64,000 nucleotides of DNA from contig NC_020062.1 of the NCBI RefSeq assembly GCF_000330885.1, forward strand, positions 442,374 through 506,373. The letters run 5' to 3'. A program made the position numbers and the translations under genes. This document shows positions 1-9,947 of the stretch, in pieces (position 1 is the stretch's first letter; each line of letters starts with the position of its first letter). The stretch comes from Rhizobium tropici CIAT 899. GTDB lineage: Bacteria; Pseudomonadota; Alphaproteobacteria; Rhizobiales; Rhizobiaceae. The notes beneath the pieces are model-generated. The model did not search any database, was not told where the DNA came from, and was given only the letters and a program-made list of their open reading frames with translations.

Positions 1-896
1 GAGTGGGGAATGCCCAACTGCCCTTCGATTTGACCGGATTGCCTGCCGGCCTGCGCTCCCGCATCATCGAAAATCCATGGCGACTGTCATGGCTAAGGCG
101 CGTGGATACGACTGATACGGTCTGTATCCTGGGTTCGGGATTGACGATGATCGATCAGGTCTTGGCGCTGTCTGCCCACGGTTTCACCGGCAAGATAATC
201 GTGTTGTCGCGGCGCGGTCTGGTTCCGCACGATCATGCCAGTCATCCGAAGCCGGCAGTCGAGATCGACGTCAGAGCCTTGCCCACGAGGATGAGTGAAC
301 TCCTGCATGTTCTCCGTCGCGAAAGCAAAGAAGCGGGGGACTGGCGCAGAGTCATGGACGGCCTGCGCCCGAAAACGCAAGCTCTCTGGTCGCGATTGCC
401 GGAGGCCGAGCGCCGCCGCTTTTTGCGTCATGCGTTACCCTGGTGGAACATCCATCGTCATCGGGTTGCGCCGGATGTGTTCCGGAGGTTTGAGACGATG
501 CTGCAAAGCGGTCAGGTTTCGGTCCGCGCCGGCTATCTGCAGAATGTCGAGAAAACCAAGGCTTTGGCCCTGCATTACCGGCCTCGTGGCGAGAGCTTTA
601 CCGCATCGATTGAGGCGGATTGGATCGTGAATTGCACCGGCATGGAGCGGGCAGGCATCGCCCATTCTCCATTGCTGCAGGAGATGCAGCGCCAAGGCCT
701 GATCGAGGCAGACCCGCTTCGTCTTGGACTGGTGGTCGATGCTCGCTCGCGCATCCCTGGTTCGAGCGGCAGCGAAGCGATCATCTACGCCGTTGGCGCG
801 CTGACTGCGGGCCAATTCTGGGAGATTACTGCCGTGCCGGATATTCGCGTGCAGGCAAGAAAGGTCGCCGAGGCCATTTCGGAGAGATTGCGGTGA
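1..896 (+). CDS. FAD/NAD(P)-binding protein, 5'-truncated by the window edge
   Basis: The frame is open from the first bases, so the true start lies outside the window; only about 298 C-terminal residues are seen. Around residue 42 of the visible part there is a dinucleotide-binding loop (ILGSGLTMID), followed by a strand and an SRRG turn as in NAD(P)/FAD oxidoreductases of the YdhS/COG4529 type. A second cofactor-associated signature (NCTGMERA) lies near residue 211, and the C-terminus has the GALTAGQFWEIT segment typical of the family. The first Rossmann fold, which normally binds FAD, would be upstream. The substrate is unknown. The gene converges with the MDR oxidoreductase, with about 30 bp between stops. 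Family assignment is good; function is not resolved. Confidence 0.8.
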   Translation, partial: VGNAQLPFDLTGLPAGLRSRIIENPWRLSWLRRVDTTDTVCILGSGLTMIDQVLALSAHGFTGKIIVLSRRGLVPHDHASHPKPAVEIDVRALPTRMSELLHVLRRESKEAGDWRRVMDGLRPKTQALWSRLPEAERRRFLRHALPWWNIHRHRVAPDVFRRFETMLQSGQVSVRAGYLQNVEKTKALALHYRPRGESFTASIEADWIVNCTGMERAGIAHSPLLQEMQRQGLIEADPLRLGLVVDARSRIPGSSGSEAIIYAVGALTAGQFWEITAVPDIRVQARKVAEAISERLR

Positions 897-927
897 AGGC
901 CGATATGCGCCGGCTGACGGCTGGCGG

Positions 928-1959
<1,032 letters not shown>

Positions 1960-2095
1960 GTGGAATTCCTTGCATTGATTTCGATATCGAAGCGCTGAAC
2001 GATCGCAATGCCGGCTACCGGCATCTCAGTTGCAGCCGTTTCAGGAGCTCCTGCCGTAGTATTTGTGCGTCACCCTCGAGTATGCGCTGACTCTT

Positions 2096-2935
2096 CTACT
2101 CCTTGAACCAAAGCGCTACTCCATTGGCGGCATCGGCATCAACAAGCAGACCACCCTCGAGGGCGCGAGGCGAAAAGCCTCCTTGCGCCAGGACGCCTGC
2201 AGTTGCTTCAAGCGATCGTACCTTCAGTCCGAGCGCCACTTTTCTTTCGTTGCCGTCAAAATCTGTCGGAATGGACGAGCCGAACCGGGAGGCAGCATCA
2301 GCCTCGGACAGAATATGAAGTGTGACGGTGCCGGCCTGAATTGCAACGCTACTAATGTCAGACGCAGTGGTATTGGCGAATCCGCCTAGCAGTTCGGTTA
2401 GCGTTTGAGGAGCACGGCTGACGATGAAGACATCGACGATATTGAGAACACCATTGGGGTGACTCTGATCTCTCGGCTGCCACACCAGTTCCGGCGTATT
2501 GTGCTGGCAAAAGAAGAAGCGACCGTTGGAGATCGCCTCCTTGCCGATCTGGAAGGTGCGGAAACTGGCTGACTTCTCTATGCCTCCGACATCGACAGGG
2601 CGCGAGAAATCACGCCATTCGGTGACGGGTTTGCCGGCGTCGCCCAATTCGCGTTGCAGGCTGGCGGCGTCGGCGGTCCGAAAGGCAAGCCCGTTCAAAC
2701 CGACCGGATAAGACCAGAGATCGGCGCGTTTCCCGTCACTGTCAGGCGGAAATCCGAGCAGCTCCAGATAGTTCTCGCCGAACACGGCAAGATGATTGAT
2801 GGAGCCCAGCGTATGGTAGCCGCGTGGCGTCAGCGCGAAGCCGAGTTTGCGGTAGATCGCGGCGGCTTCGTCCAGCCGGTCAAGAACGCCGATGACGGCG
2901 TGATCGAGGATGAGGGGTTGAGCAGTCACAGCCAT
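2096..2935 (-). CDS. VOC-family (glyoxalase-like domain) protein
   Basis: A 279-residue protein with two vicinal-oxygen-chelate-like halves. The N-terminus (LDHAVIGVLDRLDEAAAIYRK to NHLAVFGENYLELLG) is the beta-alpha-beta-beta-beta module of the Glyoxalase_3-type domain, with candidate metal ligands H12 and the NHLAVF/YLELLG strands. A second, weaker module begins near residue 150. Proteins of this class are often annotated simply as VOC or glyoxalase-like; the substrate cannot be named from sequence. It is followed on the same strand by the MDR oxidoreductase. The ATG at 2935 has only a modest ribosome-binding site. Confidence 0.8.
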   Translation of the reverse strand: MAVTAQPLILDHAVIGVLDRLDEAAAIYRKLGFALTPRGYHTLGSINHLAVFGENYLELLGFPPDSDGKRADLWSYPVGLNGLAFRTADAASLQRELGDAGKPVTEWRDFSRPVDVGGIEKSASFRTFQIGKEAISNGRFFFCQHNTPELVWQPRDQSHPNGVLNIVDVFIVSRAPQTLTELLGGFANTTASDISSVAIQAGTVTLHILSEADAASRFGSSIPTDFDGNERKVALGLKVRSLEATAGVLAQGGFSPRALEGGLLVDADAANGVALWFKE

Positions 2936-3040
2936 ATGAAGAGCTCTCAGTATGAGAATAGGTTAAGGCATGAAGATAGTTCGTCGCGTTGTGCAGAGCG
3001 CCGAAAGAGGCGATGCAGCCTGCTCATGATATGCCTTCCT

Positions 3041-3244
3041 TTACGCAGCGCGGTTGAGGTTGCCGGTCGACGGGGACGCCAATTGATGGATGGCTCGCAG
3101 CACGTCCGAAGCGGAGGCAAAATGTTGGCCGTCGAGATCATAGACATGAAACTTGACTGCGATGAACTTTAGCGCGCCCTTGTCCGGAACGACGATGCCT
3201 ACCGGAATGCCGGCATATTCAATCACCTGTCTGGTCATGTTCAT
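3041..3244 (-). CDS. Small conserved-looking protein of unknown function, 67 aa
   Basis: A short frame with coding-like composition and a compact alternating pattern (IEYAGIPVGIVVPDKGALKFIAVKFHVYDL, here split for length), then a helix with GQHFASASDVLRAIHQLA. The longest frame opens at 3292, but the internal MNM at 3244 is the more natural start because the protein-like pattern begins there. It would fold as a small mixed alpha/beta protein without signal peptide or membrane segment. I do not recognise a family. It reads away from the ABC operon at 3641 and shares with it a 396-bp control region. Confidence 0.5.
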   Translation of the reverse strand: MNMTRQVIEYAGIPVGIVVPDKGALKFIAVKFHVYDLDGQHFASASDVLRAIHQLASPSTGNLNRAA

Positions 3245-3640
3245 CACCCGCTGAAATCGATTCTTCCGAACGAACGATCGGAGGCGTTTCAAGTTCGATT
3301 AGTCCATTAATTTAGTGGATTATATGCGTGGTAGATGCGGCAGGCCATTCTCGGCAATGCCAAATAGTCGGGCCATAGGGGAAAACAATTCTAATAGAAA
3401 AGGTTGAAGGGTATCGAGGAGCGGAAGCGCATTGGATTGCAAAGGCGTTTCTGAATGCGCGAATATTGCCCGCTCATTTTGAGCGGATGCTTGTCCCATC
3501 AAGCAGCCCGACAGGCCCATTCAACCCGAAAATATAGTCGCGTTCGTTTCCTGACTTGTGTCCAAATTAGAATATTAATTCTATAGATAGATAGGGGTTT
3601 GCCATAGGTTGATGCGCATTATCCTACAGAGGCTTACACA
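3245..3640. other. Divergent control region upstream of the first ABC operon
   Basis: A gene-poor AT-rich stretch between the small unknown gene and the binding-protein gene. It contains a near-perfect inverted repeat at 3303-3319 (TCCATTAA-T-TTAGTGGA, one mismatch) and a 16-bp palindrome at 3568-3583 (TAGAAT-ATTA-ATTCTA) about 60 bp before the binding-protein start. Both are operator-like. The frame 3320-3520 on the minus strand does not look like a protein. Confidence 0.5.
3568..3583. promoter_or_regulatory. Operator-like palindrome upstream of the first binding-protein gene
   Basis: Arms TAGAAT and ATTCTA are perfect, with a 4-bp ATTA centre. The site lies about 58 bp upstream of the ATG at 3641, a usual place for a repressor or activator of an ABC operon. 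No regulator gene adjoins it, so the binding protein is unknown. Confidence 0.35.
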
Positions 3641-5266
3641 ATGGGCATCAAAGCCAAATTCAAGGCGGCAAGTTTACTGACCGTGTGGCTACTGGCGGCG
3701 CCGGTGGCATTCGCCGATGACCAGCCGGTCAAAGGCGGCACGCTGATTTATCTCGAGCAGCAGGCGCATACGAACCTCTATCCGCCGGCAGGCGGATTCT
3801 ATCCGAACGGCGGCATTCTCAACCAGATCACCGACAAGCTGACCTATCAAAACCCGAAGACGCTCGATATCGAGCCGTGGATTGCCGAATCCTGGACGGT
3901 CAACGACGCGGCGACGGAATATACGTTCAAGATCCGTAAAGGCGTGACCTTTTCCGACGGCACCCCGCTCGATGCCCCCGCTGTCGCAAAGAACTACGAT
4001 ACGTTCGGCCTCGGCAATAAGGAGCTGAAACAGCCGGTTTCCGAAGTCATCAACAATTACGATCACAGCGAAGTCGTCGATCCCTATACGGTCAAGTTCT
4101 ACTTCAAGAAATCATCTCCGGGTTTTCTGCAGGGAACATCCGTCATCGGATCCGGTCTGGTCTCGTTGAAGACGCTGGCATTGCCCTTCGACCAGCTCGG
4201 CGATGCGACGAAGATCATCGGGTCCGGCCCCTTCGTCGTCGAGAGCGAGACGCTTGGCAAGCAGCTCTCGCTGAAGGCGCGGACAGACTACAACTGGGGT
4301 CCGAGCAAGCTGGCGCATCAGGGCCGGGCCTATCTGGATGGCATCAAATACATCATCACCGGCGAGGACAGCGTGCGCATCGGCGCGTTGCTTTCCGGCC
4401 AGGCCGATTTCATCCGTCAGCTGCAGGCCTATGACGAGAAGCAGGTCTCCGACCAGAGTTTCGCGATCTATGCGGCGCCGACCCGCGGCGTGAACGACAG
4501 CGTCGCCTTCCGCCCGGACAACCCGCTCGTTGCCGATATTAGGGTTCGCCAGGCGCTCCTGCATGCGACCAATAACAAGGAAATCGTCGACACGCTGTTT
4601 TCGGCAAATTATCCGCAAGCGAAATCGGTCATTTCGTCGGCTGCGGCCGGCTACGCGGATCTGTCGTCGAAACTGATCTACGATCCGGCTCTTGCTGAAA
4701 AGCTCCTGGATGAAGCAGGCTGGAAGAAGGGCGCGAGCGGCGTTCGCGAGAAGGATGGCAAGCCGCTTTCGCTTGCAGTCTACGAATCTCTGCCCCAGCC
4801 ACAGAACAAGGCCGTGCTGCAGCTCGTCGCGCAGCAATGGGCCAAGCTCGGCGTCAAGCTCCAGGTTCTTGCCGGCACCTCGGGAAATCTGGTGACGGAC
4901 AATGTCGATCCGGCAAAGACGCCTCTGGTCGTCGCGGAAGTCGGCCGTGCCGATCCCGACGTCATCAAGAGCCAGTTCTACCCCAAGAACCGCGACGCCC
5001 TGCTGCAAAAGGGCGGCCTCAATTCCAAGGCGAGTTTCTCGGATGACAAGCTGAACGGCATCCTGGAAACCGTGGCCTCCGAGACGGATCGCGGCAAGCG
5101 ACTGGCGGCGGCCAAGGCTGCGCAGGAATATCTGCTCGATCAGGCCTATGTCATCCCCTTCTTCGAGGAGCCGCAGGTTTTTGCCGGCGCGCCTTACGTG
5201 AAGGGAATTGCATTCGAAGCCGTGGGACGCCCGTCCTTCTACAGCACCTGGCTCGCTGAACACTGA
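3641..5266 (+). CDS. ABC transporter substrate-binding protein (family 5, KPN_01854-like)
   Basis: A 541-residue periplasmic binding protein of the peptide/nickel/opine class (SBP_bac_5). A Sec signal peptide occupies about residues 1-26, with cleavage after AFA. The mature protein opens with the class-typical KGGTLIYLEQ, then ILNQITDKLTYQ and IEPWIAESW, and has ADIRVRQALLHATNN in the middle. The ATG is preceded by AGAGG. Two permease genes and a double ATPase follow, then a luciferase-like monooxygenase and two CMD-domain proteins. From memory of protein families, this gene order matches the group named after KPN_01854/KPN_01858 and Avi_7169/Avi_7170. The ligand is unknown; association with a flavin monooxygenase suggests a small organic, possibly sulfur-containing, compound (inference). 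Confidence 0.88.
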   Translation: MGIKAKFKAASLLTVWLLAAPVAFADDQPVKGGTLIYLEQQAHTNLYPPAGGFYPNGGILNQITDKLTYQNPKTLDIEPWIAESWTVNDAATEYTFKIRKGVTFSDGTPLDAPAVAKNYDTFGLGNKELKQPVSEVINNYDHSEVVDPYTVKFYFKKSSPGFLQGTSVIGSGLVSLKTLALPFDQLGDATKIIGSGPFVVESETLGKQLSLKARTDYNWGPSKLAHQGRAYLDGIKYIITGEDSVRIGALLSGQADFIRQLQAYDEKQVSDQSFAIYAAPTRGVNDSVAFRPDNPLVADIRVRQALLHATNNKEIVDTLFSANYPQAKSVISSAAAGYADLSSKLIYDPALAEKLLDEAGWKKGASGVREKDGKPLSLAVYESLPQPQNKAVLQLVAQQWAKLGVKLQVLAGTSGNLVTDNVDPAKTPLVVAEVGRADPDVIKSQFYPKNRDALLQKGGLNSKASFSDDKLNGILETVASETDRGKRLAAAKAAQEYLLDQAYVIPFFEEPQVFAGAPYVKGIAFEAVGRPSFYSTWLAEH

Positions 5267-5279
5267 TAAAAATGAGGCT

Positions 5280-5300
5280 GGCCCGGCGTGGTGCCGGGCC
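5280..5300 (+). terminator. Hairpin between binding-protein and permease genes
   Basis: Perfect 8-bp stem (GGCCCGGC / GCCGGGCC) with a 5-nt loop, 13 bp after the binding-protein stop and 28 bp before the permease start, with no T-run. In ABC operons such stem-loops commonly protect the binding-protein message from 3' decay or partly terminate, giving more binding protein than permease. Confidence 0.6.
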
Positions 5301-5327
5301 TTCCTGACGCGAAGACGTGGTATTGGC

Positions 5328-6269
5328 ATGGCAAGATACATACTATCGAAATTCGGGCAGGCGCTGTTCGTCCTATGGGCGGCTTTCACCGTTTCGTTCG
5401 TGTTGCTGCAGTCGCTGCCGGGCGACGCGGTGCTGATCAAGTTCCAGAACCCCGATTACGGACTAAGCCCCGAACAGCTTGCCGATATCAGGGCGGCTTA
5501 CGGCGCCGACGGATCGTTCCTGCATCAATATTTCCATGCCGTCTGGAGTTTCCTGACGGGTGATTTCGGCTATTCCCTGCAGGCGGGGGTTCCGGTGAGC
5601 TCGCTGCTCGCCACCAACCTGCCGCCGTCGCTGCTGCTTGCTGCATCGGGCTTTGCGGTGGCGACGCTTCTCGCCGTTCTGATCGCGATTGCCTGCAATC
5701 TCTCCGGTTTTGCCTGGCTGCGCGGCCTGATCCAGTCCATACCGTCGCTGTTCATATCGGTGCCCACCTTCTGGCTCGGCATCATGCTCATTCAGATATT
5801 CTCCTTCCGGCTCCGCCTCGTGCCGGTCATCAATCCAGGCCCCTGGGAAGGTCTTTTCCTGCCCATCCTGACCGTCGCGGTGCCGATTTCCGCTCCGCTC
5901 GCGCAGATATTGCTGAAGAACATAGACGAGGTCCTGACGAAGCCCTTCGTGCCCGTCGCGCGAGCCAAGGGCCTCTCGCATGCCAAGGTCCTGTGGCGGC
6001 ACGTCGCCAAGAACACGCTGCTGCCGGTTTTAACCGTTGCCGGATTGCTGTTCGGGGAGTTGATCGCCAGCGCTGTCATCACCGAAACGGTCTTTGGCCT
6101 TAATGGCATCGGCGGGCTCACGAAGCAGGCGGTGGACAGCCAGGATGTCGCCGTTCTCCAGGCAATCGTCGTCGTCGCAGCAACCGCCTTCGTCGTCATC
6201 AATCTCGTGGTCGATCTTCTTTATCCCGTGCTCGATCCCCGTCTGAAGATCAAGCTGCGAGCTGCATGA
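5328..6269 (+). CDS. ABC transporter permease (DppB/OppB type)
   Basis: 313 residues from the ATG at 5328. The frame is open further upstream, but that part overlaps the intergenic hairpin and has no protein character. MARYILSKFGQALFVLWAAFTVSFVLL is the classic N-terminal helix of DppB-type permeases, followed by the periplasmic PGDAVL region, about six membrane helices, and the EAA-loop-like segment VARAKGLSHAKVLWRHVAKN that contacts the ATPase. The C-terminus LLYPVLDPRLKI is family-typical. The stop overlaps the next ATG (ATGA), indicating translational coupling. It forms a heteromeric channel with the next gene product in the inner membrane. Confidence 0.92.
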   Translation: MARYILSKFGQALFVLWAAFTVSFVLLQSLPGDAVLIKFQNPDYGLSPEQLADIRAAYGADGSFLHQYFHAVWSFLTGDFGYSLQAGVPVSSLLATNLPPSLLLAASGFAVATLLAVLIAIACNLSGFAWLRGLIQSIPSLFISVPTFWLGIMLIQIFSFRLRLVPVINPGPWEGLFLPILTVAVPISAPLAQILLKNIDEVLTKPFVPVARAKGLSHAKVLWRHVAKNTLLPVLTVAGLLFGELIASAVITETVFGLNGIGGLTKQAVDSQDVAVLQAIVVVAATAFVVINLVVDLLYPVLDPRLKIKLRAA

Positions 6270-7186
6270 TGGCAAGGATCGAATCTGCACAACGGCATGC
6301 CGAGCCGGAAGCGCCAAGCCAGGAAGAAAGAGCATCGTCCGTGATGGTCAAGGCCGATCTTCCTAAGGACGCCGGCGCTGTGCAGCGTCTCCCGCGCATA
6401 CAGCCGGGTCTCGTCCTTGCCTGCCTCATTCTTGGACTGGCTGTCCTTTGGGCGTTCTTCCCGGGCATTTTCACGGTCTATGATCCGATTCAGGGTCTGC
6501 CCGGCCAACATCTCCGGCCGCCGAGCGCGGCTCATCTCCTGGGCACGGATTCGCTCGGGCGCGATCTCTATGCGCGCATCGTCTATGGCGCGGTGCATTC
6601 GCTTTCGGGCGCGCTTGCTGCCGTCGGCATCGCGCTTGTGGCCGGCACGACGCTCGGCCTTCTTGCCGGATCGTTCGGCGGCAGGATCGAGACGGTCATC
6701 ATGAGACTGGTGGACGTCATGCTGTCCATACCGGATCTGCTTTTATCGCTCAGCATCATCGTTCTGCTCGGATTCGGCACCGTCAACGCCGCGATCGCGG
6801 TCGGCTGCACGCTGATCGCCAAATTCGCCCGATTGGTCCGCTCCGAAGTCGTCACCGTGCGCCGAAGCGAATATGTCGAGGCCGCCTTCGGCAGCGGCGG
6901 CACCTTCCTCAAGGTGCTCTGGCGCCACATCCTGCCGAATTCGCTGACCTCAGTGATCGCTTTTGCGGCGCTGCAGGCCGGCTGGGCCATACTGCAGCTC
7001 GCAACCCTCGGCTTTCTCGGCTACGGCGCACCGCCGCCGACACCGGAATGGGGCCTGCTGATTGCCGAGGGACGCAATTATATCGCAACCGCCTGGTGGC
7101 TGACGGCGGCGCCCGGCCTTGTCGTGGTCTTGGTCGTGATTTCCATCAACCGTATCAGCCGAGCGCTTGGGAGTATCGGGAAATGA
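6266..7186 (+). CDS. ABC transporter permease (DppC/OppC type)
   Basis: 306 residues starting inside the previous stop codon (ATGATG). A long cytoplasmic N-terminal tail precedes the first helix (PGLVLACLILGLAVLWAFFPG). The family signature HLLGTDSLGRDLYARIVYG follows near residue 90, then helices and the EAA-like segment RRSEYVEAAFGSGGTFLKVLWRHI (split here). The end of the gene overlaps the ATPase start by four bases (ATGA). It pairs with the upstream DppB-type permease. Confidence 0.92.
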   Translation: MMARIESAQRHAEPEAPSQEERASSVMVKADLPKDAGAVQRLPRIQPGLVLACLILGLAVLWAFFPGIFTVYDPIQGLPGQHLRPPSAAHLLGTDSLGRDLYARIVYGAVHSLSGALAAVGIALVAGTTLGLLAGSFGGRIETVIMRLVDVMLSIPDLLLSLSIIVLLGFGTVNAAIAVGCTLIAKFARLVRSEVVTVRRSEYVEAAFGSGGTFLKVLWRHILPNSLTSVIAFAALQAGWAILQLATLGFLGYGAPPPTPEWGLLIAEGRNYIATAWWLTAAPGLVVVLVVISINRISRALGSIGK

Positions 7187-8871
7187 CGGCTCCAATCATC
7201 GGAACAATTGCTGAAAAGGGTGCGCCGATCCTCGACGTTGCAGGCCTTAGGGTTGCCTATCGCGACAGGAGCGGCCTGCGCACGGTCGTTCACGATATTG
7301 ACTTTGAGGTTCGCGCCGGTGAGGTCGTCGCCCTGGTCGGGGAGTCCGGTTCCGGCAAGAGTTCGACGGCGCAAGCTCTTATTGGCCTCCTGCCTGAAGG
7401 TGGACTGCTCCAGCAGGGAACCGTTCGCCTGAACGGCGAAAACATTGCCGGCTGGCCGCAAAGGCGGCTGGATGGCATTCGCGGTTCCGTCATCAGCCTC
7501 GTGCCGCAGGACCCGGGCAATTCGCTCAATCCGGTGAGGACGATTGGCGAGCAGGTCGCCGAAATCCTGACGGTCCATGGCCGGGCATCCGGTGCTGCCG
7601 CTCGAGCCAAAGCGGTTGAATTGCTGAAGCGTGTCGGTCTCAGCCAGCCTGAACTGCGTGCCAGGCAATATCCGCATGAGCTTTCCGGCGGCATGCGTCA
7701 GCGCGTGCTGATCGCTATCGCCATCGCGCTGAAGCCTTCGCTGATCATCGCCGACGAGCCCACCAGTGCGCTGGACGTGACGGTGCAGAGGCACATACTC
7801 GATCTGATCGACGATCTGAGACGGGAATATGGCACCGCGGTCCTTCTGGTGACCCACGATCTCGGGATTGCCGCCGATCGATCCGACCGGCTGATCGTCC
7901 TGCAGAATGGCCGCATTCAGGAGCAAGGACGCACCGCCGATATACTCAGAAACCCGCAAAGCAGCTACACGCGCCGTCTGCTTGCCGATGCACCATCGTT
8001 GAACGCCCGGCCGAAGCGATCGCCGCCACATGCGAGCGTATCCGCTGCGCCGGCAGACGATATCATCGTGGTGGATAGGCTGGTGCAGGATTTCGGTACT
8101 GGCAGCGATGGTGGTTTCAGGGCGGTGGACGACGTGTCGTTTCATGTTCGCCGCGGCAGCACGCATGCGATCGTCGGCGAATCCGGTTCCGGCAAGACGA
8201 CGACGATCAGGATCGTTTCGGCCTTTCAGCGGCCGACCTCCGGGCAGGTCGTGATCGATGGGCTCGATCTGTCTTCGCTGCGTGGCGAAACGCTGAGACT
8301 GTTCCGCAAGAAGATCCAGCTCGTCTACCAAAATCCCTATGGTTCGCTCGATCCGCGTCAGACGATCGAAAGGATCGTGGAGGAACCGCTGTTGAATTTC
8401 GAACGGCTGCCCCGGCGTGAACGATTGGCGAAGGTGGCGGCCACTCTCGAAAAAGTCAGACTGCCGGCTGACTTATTGCAACGCCGGCCGCACGCGCTTT
8501 CTGGAGGGCAACGTCAGCGCGTGGCGATTGCGCGCGCCCTGGTGCTCGATCCGCAGATCCTGCTACTCGACGAGGCCGTTTCCGCGCTCGACGTAACGGT
8601 GCAGGCGCAGATCCTCGATCTTTTGGACGAGCTGCAGCGCGAGCTGGGACTGACCTATCTGTTCGTCTCCCACGATCTTGCGGTGGTGCGTCAGATCGCA
8701 GACACGGTCTCGGTCCTCAACGGCGGGCGGCTGGTGGAAACAGGCGGCGTCGAAGACGTCTTCAGCAATCCCAAGAGCCCTTACACGCGTGAACTGATCG
8801 ATGCGGTGCCGGGCAAGAAGTTTCCCCGGGCCACAGATCCGACCCTCGTCAGTGCAGGACTATCCTCATGA
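7183..8871 (+). CDS. ABC transporter ATP-binding protein with two fused nucleotide-binding domains (DppD-DppF type)
   Basis: 562 residues from the ATG at 7183, which overlaps the permease stop; a longer open frame upstream lies inside the permease gene. NBD1 has Walker [10 protein letters not shown], signature LSGGMRQRV and Walker [15 protein letters not shown]2 has Walker [10 protein letters not shown], signature LSGGQRQRV and Walker B LLLDEAVSALD. Both halves have the oligopeptide/dipeptide transporter C-terminal extension (NPQSSYTRRLL; NPKSPYTRELI). A single polypeptide thus supplies both ATPase subunits, as in GsiA/YejF. The stop overlaps the next start (ATGA). Confidence 0.94.
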   Translation: MTAPIIGTIAEKGAPILDVAGLRVAYRDRSGLRTVVHDIDFEVRAGEVVALVGESGSGKSSTAQALIGLLPEGGLLQQGTVRLNGENIAGWPQRRLDGIRGSVISLVPQDPGNSLNPVRTIGEQVAEILTVHGRASGAAARAKAVELLKRVGLSQPELRARQYPHELSGGMRQRVLIAIAIALKPSLIIADEPTSALDVTVQRHILDLIDDLRREYGTAVLLVTHDLGIAADRSDRLIVLQNGRIQEQGRTADILRNPQSSYTRRLLADAPSLNARPKRSPPHASVSAAPADDIIVVDRLVQDFGTGSDGGFRAVDDVSFHVRRGSTHAIVGESGSGKTTTIRIVSAFQRPTSGQVVIDGLDLSSLRGETLRLFRKKIQLVYQNPYGSLDPRQTIERIVEEPLLNFERLPRRERLAKVAATLEKVRLPADLLQRRPHALSGGQRQRVAIARALVLDPQILLLDEAVSALDVTVQAQILDLLDELQRELGLTYLFVSHDLAVVRQIADTVSVLNGGRLVETGGVEDVFSNPKSPYTRELIDAVPGKKFPRATDPTLVSAGLSS

Positions 8872-9917
8872 GTACATCAACATCACCGAAGAGATTGGGT
8901 TTCTTCAGCCGAGTCCTCGATCAGGCCGATGCGAAAACGCGCTACGGGCTGGTTTCCGAACAGATCATCCACGCCGAAAAGCAGGGCTTCGACTCCGCCT
9001 GGGTGGCGCAGCATCACTTCAACGGCGATGAGGGCGGCTTGCCCGCGCCATTGGTATTCCTTGCTGCCCTGGCCCCGCAGACGTCGCGTATTCGCCTGGG
9101 CACCGGCGTCATCACGCTGCCGATGGAAAATGCTGTCCGGGTCGCCGAAGATACGGCCGTGCTCGACAGCCTGCTTGATGGGCGACTGGAAGTCGGCTTC
9201 GGCACTGGTGGCACTCCGCAAGCCTTTCTTCCCTTCGGCCTGGAAAGCGGCCAGCGCACGGAGGTTTATGGCAATCATCTTGCTTTGGTGCGCAATGCCT
9301 GGGCCGGCGGAGAGCTTACGGGCGGCAACCGCCTTTATCCCGCCGCGCCGCATCTGCGCGACCATGTCTGGCAGGCGACATTTTCCGTCGGCGGCGGCTT
9401 GCGTGCCGGCCGTGATGGCGACGGGCTGATGTTATCCAGGACGCAGCCACGTCCGCCCGAGACACCGGACGCCAAGCTTTCTGACCTGCAGAACCCGATC
9501 ATCGATGCCTATCTTTCAGCGCTGCCGGCAGGGCGACAGCCGCGAATATTGGGTTCGCGTAGCCTCTTTGTCGCCGACAGCAGAAAAGAAGCCCTTCATT
9601 TTGCCGATCTCGGCCTGAGGCGGATCGTCGAGCACTTCAAGGCAGCGGGTTTTGCAATTCCGGGCGAAATCACGGCCGACCTGATCAAAGCGTTCGACGT
9701 TCACGTCGGCACCCCTGACGATGTTATCGCATCGCTTCAGGCAGATGCGGTCCTGGCGCGTGTCACCGATCTGGTCTTTCAGGTGCACTCCGTCGATCCG
9801 CCGCATGAGTACATTCTGCGCTCGCTGGAACTGACCGCCGCCCATGTCGCACCCGCGCTCGGCTGGGCGCCGCAAAGCGCCACCGGGAACGAACGTCGCT
9901 TCGCCGCGCAGGCCTGA
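8868..9917 (+). CDS. FMN-dependent luciferase-like monooxygenase (KPN_01858-like)
   Basis: A 349-residue TIM-barrel flavin monooxygenase of the bacterial luciferase-like superfamily. Visible family features are EKQGFDSAWVAQHHFNGDEG near the N-terminus, the PLVFLAALAPQTSRIRLGTGV strand-helix (split), and ENAVRVAEDTAVLDSLLDGRLEVGFGTG. Enzymes of this class use FMNH2 from a separate reductase and oxygen to oxidise or cleave small substrates such as sulfonates, aldehydes or thioethers. The gene overlaps the ATPase gene by four bases, so importer and oxygenase are made together. No flavin reductase is encoded nearby. Substrate unknown. Confidence 0.88.
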   Translation: MSTSTSPKRLGFFSRVLDQADAKTRYGLVSEQIIHAEKQGFDSAWVAQHHFNGDEGGLPAPLVFLAALAPQTSRIRLGTGVITLPMENAVRVAEDTAVLDSLLDGRLEVGFGTGGTPQAFLPFGLESGQRTEVYGNHLALVRNAWAGGELTGGNRLYPAAPHLRDHVWQATFSVGGGLRAGRDGDGLMLSRTQPRPPETPDAKLSDLQNPIIDAYLSALPAGRQPRILGSRSLFVADSRKEALHFADLGLRRIVEHFKAAGFAIPGEITADLIKAFDVHVGTPDDVIASLQADAVLARVTDLVFQVHSVDPPHEYILRSLELTAAHVAPALGWAPQSATGNERRFAAQA

Positions 9918-9947
9918 ATAGCAGAATCCGAAGAGAAGGCATCGACC

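Noticed and set aside
4112..5440. Long minus-strand frame opposite the first binding-protein gene
   Set aside because: Antisense shadow of a well-supported gene with signal peptide; composition is Arg-rich and lacks any motif.
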